Shown here piece after piece: positions 16,871 through 21,503 of a DNA stretch of 21,503 nt. Numbering within the stretch: the stretch's first letter is position 1; each line of letters opens with the position of its first letter. The notes under the pieces were generated by a model, which searched no databases, was not told the DNA's origin, and worked only from the letters and a program-made list of their open reading frames with translations. A program made the translations under genes and the position numbers. Source of the DNA: Elusimicrobiota bacterium (GTDB lineage: Bacteria; Elusimicrobiota; Elusimicrobia; 2-01-FULL-59-12; JACPXA01); the NCBI GenBank assembly GCA_016196785.1, contig JACPXA010000141.1, positions 1 to 21,503 on the forward strand, written 5' to 3'.

Positions 16871-18022
16871 TTACCACCTCCCGATGATCCCGAGGAGTCG
16901 TTTGGGTTTGAGGACGTCGTGGAAAGGGATGATGAGCGAACGACCGGAGTTCTGTTCGTGGATGTGAATCGCCTGGAAGTCGCGGAACCGGTAGCGTCGA
17001 ATGAGCCGCGTCATCTCTTCGGCGGTTGGCGGGAGGACATCCTGCTCGATCGTCTGCGGCGCGGGCGGGGGGGGCGGCGGAAGCAGACGACGGATCGCCC
17101 TCGCGGCCACCTGCACCAGCCACGGGAGCAACCCGTCCTGGGGACCCAGCGACGGCGCCCGGTCCCATTGGGGAGTAATGACCAGTTTCGGCTGGACCTT
17201 CAGCGTCAACTGGAAGATCCCCTCCCGGAAGGTCCCTTCGACGTGTTCCACCGTGAACGTCTTCCGGATGTGGCGATGCTCCTCCAGGGCGCGCTTGATG
17301 TGTCCGGTGGCGAGCTGGGCAATAAACTGGGGGAGGCGAACCTCCTCCGTCCGCCATGGGGGACGTAGCTGCCTTTCTGCCTTATTACCAGTGAGAGAAT
17401 CGGAGACCACGGAAGGACTTTCCATGTCCGTGCGTGTCATTACAGAACTGACGAGCGCATAGAGTTTGAGGAGCCCCGCCTCGCTCAGGTCAATCGGTGA
17501 GCGTTCCCCGTTGACCTTGACCTCCACCAGCATCCGGTGGAAGAATTCCCCCCGCGAGATATCCTCAAAGTACAGGAGCTTCACGTCCGGGATGTAGCGG
17601 GTAAAGATCAGCTCAAGATCCGGATATTTGGGATCTTTCGCGGTCAGAACGAAAAACTCCAGGGGGGCATCGGTGGACAGTGTCGCGCGGGTCAGGAGGA
17701 ACAGCAGATCTCCCAGTTTGTTGAACGTTTTTGAGTTCCGTTCCAGCGCCCGCTCGACCAGACCGTCCAAGGGCACCGACACCCCCAAGGTGCGCCCCAC
17801 CACCTGGGCTTGGATGTCCAGCCCGTAGTCTGCTTTGGCCACCCGCGCCAATTTGGTCGTGAGCTCTCCCTTGAGGTAGGTGACCTTGAAGGGACTCGCC
17901 TTGAGGGCGCTCCCCTTCCGACACCCTCCCACCCCGATCAGTAACCCGACAAGCAACCCGAGGGAAAGGAGGGATGAGGTGGAGGTGCCGGCCTCAGCCC
18001 TTTGCACCTGTTTTTTCGGCAT
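16871..18022 (-). CDS. Lipoprotein of unknown function
   Basis: The protein has 383 residues from the ATG at 18022, chosen because it starts a short basic n-region (MPKKQVQR). The frame is open to 18067, and a GTG at 18007 is another possible start; no clear Shine-Dalgarno site decides. A hydrophobic stretch leads to the lipobox VGGC with Cys34 (codon 17921-17923), so it is probably lipidated and envelope-anchored. The mature part is mixed alpha/beta without a motif I recognise. A six-proline run at about 315-320 separates it from a basic, aromatic tail of about 65 residues, perhaps a hinge. Its start overlaps the FtsH-like gene by 29 bp and its end holds the ribosome-binding site of RND transporter 1, so it is co-translated with them. 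It does not look like a canonical RND adaptor (no lipoyl hairpin seen). Confidence 0.85.
   Translation of the reverse strand: MPKKQVQRAEAGTSTSSLLSLGLLVGLLIGVGGCRKGSALKASPFKVTYLKGELTTKLARVAKADYGLDIQAQVVGRTLGVSVPLDGLVERALERNSKTFNKLGDLLFLLTRATLSTDAPLEFFVLTAKDPKYPDLELIFTRYIPDVKLLYFEDISRGEFFHRMLVEVKVNGERSPIDLSEAGLLKLYALVSSVMTRTDMESPSVVSDSLTGNKAERQLRPPWRTEEVRLPQFIAQLATGHIKRALEEHRHIRKTFTVEHVEGTFREGIFQLTLKVQPKLVITPQWDRAPSLGPQDGLLPWLVQVAARAIRRLLPPPPPPAPQTIEQDVLPPTAEEMTRLIRRYRFRDFQAIHIHEQNSGRSLIIPFHDVLKPKRLLGIIGRW
16874..16882 (-). promoter_or_regulatory. Shine-Dalgarno site for the RND 1 GTG start, inside the lipoprotein gene
   Basis: The minus strand reads GGGAGGTGG, directly followed by the lipoprotein stop TAA, CCC and the GTG start. 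The site lies within the last codons of the lipoprotein gene, so translation of RND 1 is probably coupled to it. Confidence 0.8.
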
Positions 18023-19607
18023 CGTAGGCTTTGACGATCGCATCAATCTCATCGTATTTGAGCTCATCCTTGGCGAGGAGCTCCTGGACGAACCGCTCCA
18101 CGAGCAGCCATTCCTTCTTCAACAGGGCTTCGACCTCCTCGTAACAGTCACGGATGATCTTGTGGGTCTCCGCGTTGAGCTTCTGCTTCACGTCCTCCGC
18201 AAGCTGTCCCTGCGGGATCGCGGTATAGTCTCCGAGAAACCCATTCGAGCCCATCCCAAACGACCACACCATGGCATGGGCCAGGGCTGTGGCCTTTTGA
18301 AAGTCGCTCGAGACCCCCGTGGTGGTGACCTGATACTTGAGTCGTTCGGCGGTATATCCCCCGAGACACACCTTAACATTCGCGAGGAGCTGCGCGGTAT
18401 TCTCCGTGAAGAGCTCCTCCCGCGGCTGATGGACCACCATGCCCAGCGCCCCGCCGCGCGAGACGATGGACGCCTTGAAGACATCGTCCGTCGGGTGCAG
18501 CCGGTAGAGCACCACGAGGTGGCCGGTCTCATGGTAGGCCACCATCTCCCGCTCCCGCGGCGTCATCTTGCGGTTGTATTTAATGCCCAGATCAATCCGG
18601 TCAATCGCGGCGGAGATTTCATCCCATCCGATGACCTCCTTCCCGTTCCGGAGCGCGATCAACGCCGCCTCCTTGACAATGTTTTCGATGTCCGCCGGAC
18701 TCTTGTACACCGCGTTCCGGGCGAGGCGTGGGATATCCACGTTGGGATCCGCCTTGACCTTCCCAAGGTAGTAGCGGAAGAGATCTTCACGCTCTTGCAA
18801 GCCGGGCCGGTCAATGAAAATCTTCCGATCGAAGCGGCCAGGCCGGAGGAGCGCTTGATCCAAAATCCGCTCCTGCGCGTTGGTCGCGCCGATCACGATG
18901 ATGTTCTCCTGCTGTTCGTTCAGGCCATCCATCTCCACGAGGAGCTGGTTCTGGGTGCTGTTGGTCTCTTCCCCCCCTAAGAAACTATAGGTGCGCCCAC
19001 GGCCCACGACCTCCAACTCATCAATGAACACGATGCAGGCGCCGTGCGCGTAGGCGAGCTGTCGGGCCTTCTTAAAGAGCTTCCGGACGCGGCTCGCCCC
19101 CATCCCGACAAAGACCTCCACGAACTCGCTCCCCGCGACGGACAGGAAGGGGATCCCCGCCTCTTTGGCGATGGCCTTCGCCAAGAGGGTTTTGCCGCAG
19201 CCGGGCGGCCCCACCATCAGGATGCCTTTCACGATCTTCCCGCCGATCTGCCGCAGCTTAGCGTGATCCTTGATCAGGGATACCACCTCCATGGCCTCCC
19301 GCTTCGCCTCCTCCAGGCCGATCACGTCGTTGAACCCGACCGTCACCGTCTCGCTCTTGATGGTTCCCTTCTTGAACTTGAGGAGGGAACCGGTTTGCAT
19401 GTTAATGATGACCCAGGCGAAGATGACCGCGTTCAGGGCCATCAGGAGGACCTGCCAGGGAGCCTGGGCCAGCATCAGGACAAAGTAGAACGACTCCAGC
19501 ATCTGCATCCCAATCAAACCCAGGATCAGAGTGACGAGCACGGCGGCCACGACCGCAATCTTCACCCCGTGGTTCATCAAAAAGATCTTAAATTTCCGAT
19601 AGTTCAT
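17994..19607 (-). CDS. FtsH-like membrane AAA+ metalloprotease, short form
   Basis: The protein has 537 residues. The start is supported by AGGGAGG seven bases upstream of the ATG. Two membrane helices (about 15-35 and 51-70) are joined by a loop of about 15 residues. The AAA+ domain follows: Walker A GPPGCGKT 133-140, pore-loop region FVEVFVGMGA 162-171, Walker B with D196/E197 (FIDELE), and a second region of homology with arginine fingers R255 and R258 (LLRPGRFDR). The M41 peptidase domain has the zinc motif HETGH 359-363 and the likely third ligand D435 (TTGVSSDFQKAT). All catalytic residues are present, so it should be an active ATP-driven protease. Compared with housekeeping FtsH (about 610-650 residues) it lacks the periplasmic domain, and Tyr replaces the usual Arg in the LGG motif. 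It is probably a specialised paralogue that removes membrane or envelope substrates. It sits between two transporter genes, which suggests quality control of that system. Confidence 0.92.
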   Translation of the reverse strand: MNYRKFKIFLMNHGVKIAVVAAVLVTLILGLIGMQMLESFYFVLMLAQAPWQVLLMALNAVIFAWVIINMQTGSLLKFKKGTIKSETVTVGFNDVIGLEEAKREAMEVVSLIKDHAKLRQIGGKIVKGILMVGPPGCGKTLLAKAIAKEAGIPFLSVAGSEFVEVFVGMGASRVRKLFKKARQLAYAHGACIVFIDELEVVGRGRTYSFLGGEETNSTQNQLLVEMDGLNEQQENIIVIGATNAQERILDQALLRPGRFDRKIFIDRPGLQEREDLFRYYLGKVKADPNVDIPRLARNAVYKSPADIENIVKEAALIALRNGKEVIGWDEISAAIDRIDLGIKYNRKMTPREREMVAYHETGHLVVLYRLHPTDDVFKASIVSRGGALGMVVHQPREELFTENTAQLLANVKVCLGGYTAERLKYQVTTTGVSSDFQKATALAHAMVWSFGMGSNGFLGDYTAIPQGQLAEDVKQKLNAETHKIIRDCYEEVEALLKKEWLLVERFVQELLAKDELKYDEIDAIVKAYDAEKTGAKG

Positions 19608-19613
19608 CGTATG

Positions 19614-19633
19614 CCTCCCTACCTATAAGTATA
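19614..19633 (-). promoter_or_regulatory. Ribosome-binding site and possible -10 box of the FtsH-like gene
   Basis: The 50-bp gap between RND 2 and the FtsH-like gene contains AGGGAGG (19620-19614) and, 7 bases further upstream, TATACT (19633-19628), a good -10 match. No clear -35 box is seen at 16-18 bp. An internal promoter is possible; otherwise the gene is read from upstream of RND 2. Confidence 0.4.
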
Positions 19634-19657
19634 CCCCAAATTCCGAGGGAGTACCAC

Positions 19658-21503
19658 TCAAGACACGACCCCAGCCTCTGAGAGCGGGGCGGGGACGCGC
19701 GCTCGGGCGCGACGCTCCTCCACGACGATGTAAATCGTGGGGATGACAAACAGAGTCAGACAAGTGGAACCGGCAATCCCCCCCAGCACCGTCGTCGCTA
19801 AGGGGGAGGTGAGCTCCGACCCTTCCCCCAGCCCCAGGGCGAGCGGGAGGAGGGCCAGCACCGTGGTCAGCATCGTCATCAAGATCGGACGCAGCCGGGC
19901 CCGGGCTGCCTCCCGGGCCGCCTCCCGCGGGTCCTTCCCTTGAGCGCGCAGCAGGTTCATGTAGTCAATCAGGATGATGCCGTTGTTGACGACCATGCCT
20001 CCCAGGATGACCACCCCCAGGAAGACCACCGCGGAGAGCGGCGTTCGCGTCACCAGGAGCGTGAAGGCCAACCCCACAAAGGAGAAGGGAACAGTGCACA
20101 TGATGATGAGCGGTTGCCACAGGGATTCAAACTCCGCGGCCATGATCATGTAGATGATGAGGAGCGAAAACCCGAGCGCCAGCCCCAATCCGCCAAAGGA
20201 CTCCCGCATTTCTTCGCTTTCCCCTTTCAAGGTGACGGTGTAGTCCCCCCCGTACGGCAGATCGTGGAGGACGGTGCGGGCCTCCTGGATCGTGTCGCTG
20301 AAGCTGCGCCCGCGGACGGCGGCGGTGATGACAATCGCGCGTTGTTGATCCAAGTGCCGGATCTCGCTCGCCCCCCGCCCCGCCTCCAACTGCGCGACCT
20401 CGGCGAGCGACACCATGATGCCCAGTGGGGATCGAATCGCCAGACGCCGGAGCTTATCCATGTTGGCCCGGTCCTCCGGTCGGAGCTGGACCCGGATGCC
20501 GATCTCGCGCCCTCCCTGTTTGAACTTCGTGGCGATATACCCTTTGATGCCGATGAGCGCGGTGTGGGCGATATCCGTGACGGAGAGTTGATAGGCGGCG
20601 GCGCGGTCCTTATCAATACTCACGCGGGTTTCCTGAGAGGGCAGGGCGAGGCTCGATTTGACGCCGGTGATGCCTGGGATCGCGCTCAAGTTCCTCAGGG
20701 TATCCTCTGCGAATTTTCTCAGGGTAGACAGGGTGGGCCCTTTCACCTCGATCAGGATGGGGGCGGTCGTTTCCACCGCCGATTTGAGGGCGCTGTCTTG
20801 CAGGATAAATTCGAGCTCCCCCCCTCGGAACGTCTCTGTCGGCAAGGCGGTCCGGAGCTCTTCGAGCACGGCGCTGGTGGGCCGGCTGCGCCAGCCTTTC
20901 GTGAGGCTCACCAGGCACTGCCCTTGATGGCTTCCCAGCGCCTCGACCGAGCCTTCCGCATTGGAGCCGACGTTGGCCATGACGCTTTTGACATCGGCGA
21001 TCTTGGCGAGGCGGGCCTCAATCGTGCGCATGACCTCATCTGTAGTGTCCAGGCGGGTGCCGATCGGCATGCTCAGCTTGAGCATAAACTGGCGTTGATC
21101 CATCTTGGGCATGAACACCTTCTCATGGGAGAGGAGGATGACCCCGCTGGCGAGGAGGAGGCCGGCGAGGACCGCGGCGAGGGTCCGCCGCCGGGCGACC
21201 ACCGTGGCCAAGGCCCGGTCGTACCAGGCCGCGAATGCCGCCCAGTGTTCCTCCGACCGCGCCAAGAACCGCTCAAGGATATGCAGAACACCCTCTCCCC
21301 TTGGGAGAGAGGGGGCGGTGGCGGTAAATCGGGGGACGAGCCACAGCGCCACCAGGAGGGAGGCGGCCGTCCCGAAGGTCGTGATGAAAAACATATCGGT
21401 GAACAACTGCTGCGTAACCCCCTGCACAAAGAGGAGCGGTAAGAACACCGCGATCATGGACAGCGCCGAGGCGATCATAGAGGCGCCGACCTCCTCCGTG
21501 CCC
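19658..21503 (-). CDS. Second RND-family transporter (C-terminal part, cut by window edge)
   Basis: The frame stays open to the right edge (GTEEVGAS precedes the first Met at 21478), so the N-terminal part, from TM1 to TM4, is outside the window. About 614 residues are visible: TM5-TM6, the cytoplasmic linker, TM7, the second porter half, and TM8-TM12. The family is HAE-type RND, with typical stretches such as EFESLWQPLIIM and RLRPILMT. In TM10 the proton-relay lysine position is occupied by Asn (GGMVVNNG, codons 19982-19987), unlike RND 1. The linker after TM6 carries an in-frame palindromic repeat (PSLPRGEG). The two RND proteins are clearly different subfamilies and not a recent duplication. 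This is the first visible gene of the operon; an adaptor gene may lie upstream, to the right. Confidence 0.92.
   Translation of the reverse strand, partial: GTEEVGASMIASALSMIAVFLPLLFVQGVTQQLFTDMFFITTFGTAASLLVALWLVPRFTATAPSLPRGEGVLHILERFLARSEEHWAAFAAWYDRALATVVARRRTLAAVLAGLLLASGVILLSHEKVFMPKMDQRQFMLKLSMPIGTRLDTTDEVMRTIEARLAKIADVKSVMANVGSNAEGSVEALGSHQGQCLVSLTKGWRSRPTSAVLEELRTALPTETFRGGELEFILQDSALKSAVETTAPILIEVKGPTLSTLRKFAEDTLRNLSAIPGITGVKSSLALPSQETRVSIDKDRAAAYQLSVTDIAHTALIGIKGYIATKFKQGGREIGIRVQLRPEDRANMDKLRRLAIRSPLGIMVSLAEVAQLEAGRGASEIRHLDQQRAIVITAAVRGRSFSDTIQEARTVLHDLPYGGDYTVTLKGESEEMRESFGGLGLALGFSLLIIYMIMAAEFESLWQPLIIMCTVPFSFVGLAFTLLVTRTPLSAVVFLGVVILGGMVVNNGIILIDYMNLLRAQGKDPREAAREAARARLRPILMTMLTTVLALLPLALGLGEGSELTSPLATTVLGGIAGSTCLTLFVIPTIYIVVEERRARARVPAPLSEAGVVS
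21291..21313. repeat. Palindromic repeat element inside the RND 2 linker
   Basis: Arms CCCTCTCCC and GGAGAGAGGG flank a CTT centre. It matches the palindromes in the giant gene (12543-12565 and 12601-12622). It is translated in frame as PSLPRGEG between TM6 and TM7. Confidence 0.6.

Noticed and set aside
19940..21442. 500-codon plus-strand open frame opposite RND 2
   Set aside because: It is rich in His, Asp, Gln and Gly, without family features, and lies opposite a clearly conserved transporter. It is a by-product of high-GC codon use.

Overview
The window looks like chromosome from a Gram-negative, moderately GC-rich bacterium. It carries two RND inner-membrane transporters, a lipoprotein with a clear lipobox, and a signal-peptide-bearing giant protein. 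The gene style (giant repeat proteins, a second short FtsH-like protease, palindromic repeats inside genes) would suit an uncultured lineage such as Omnitrophota or Nitrospirota. That placement is a guess from style; no marker gene is present. No rRNA, tRNA, CRISPR array, integrase or transposase was seen.

Layout from left to right. (1) About 1-331: the tail of a plus-strand gene made of 32/36-residue helical repeats, cut off abruptly. (2) About 343-12781, minus strand: one giant secreted or surface protein of about 4169 residues. It has a signal peptide, a YD (RHS-like) repeat region of about 2700 residues, a hydrophobic cluster, and a C-terminal region built of 199-residue units. The third unit breaks off at the junction with the plus-strand repeat gene, so both genes appear truncated at about 332-343. 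(3) 12782-13191: an AT-rich divergent regulatory region holding several arrays of direct repeats with an 11-bp period (PHO-box-like), plus hairpins next to the giant gene's start. (4) 13192-13563, plus strand: a small membrane-anchored coiled-coil protein that overlaps the 3' end of the next gene. (5) 13490-21503, minus strand: a tight operon read right to left, RND transporter 2 (cut by the window edge) - FtsH-like AAA protease - lipoprotein of unknown function - RND transporter 1.

The operon genes are packed: a 50-bp gap, then a 29-bp overlap, then a 3-bp gap with a Shine-Dalgarno site inside the upstream gene's stop region. This suggests an envelope transport and quality-control module. 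The giant protein and the small coiled-coil protein share the divergent control region and may be co-regulated by a PhoB/OmpR-type response regulator; this is inference from the repeat pattern. Short palindromic repeat elements lie in frame inside the giant gene and inside both RND genes, each time in a permissive linker.
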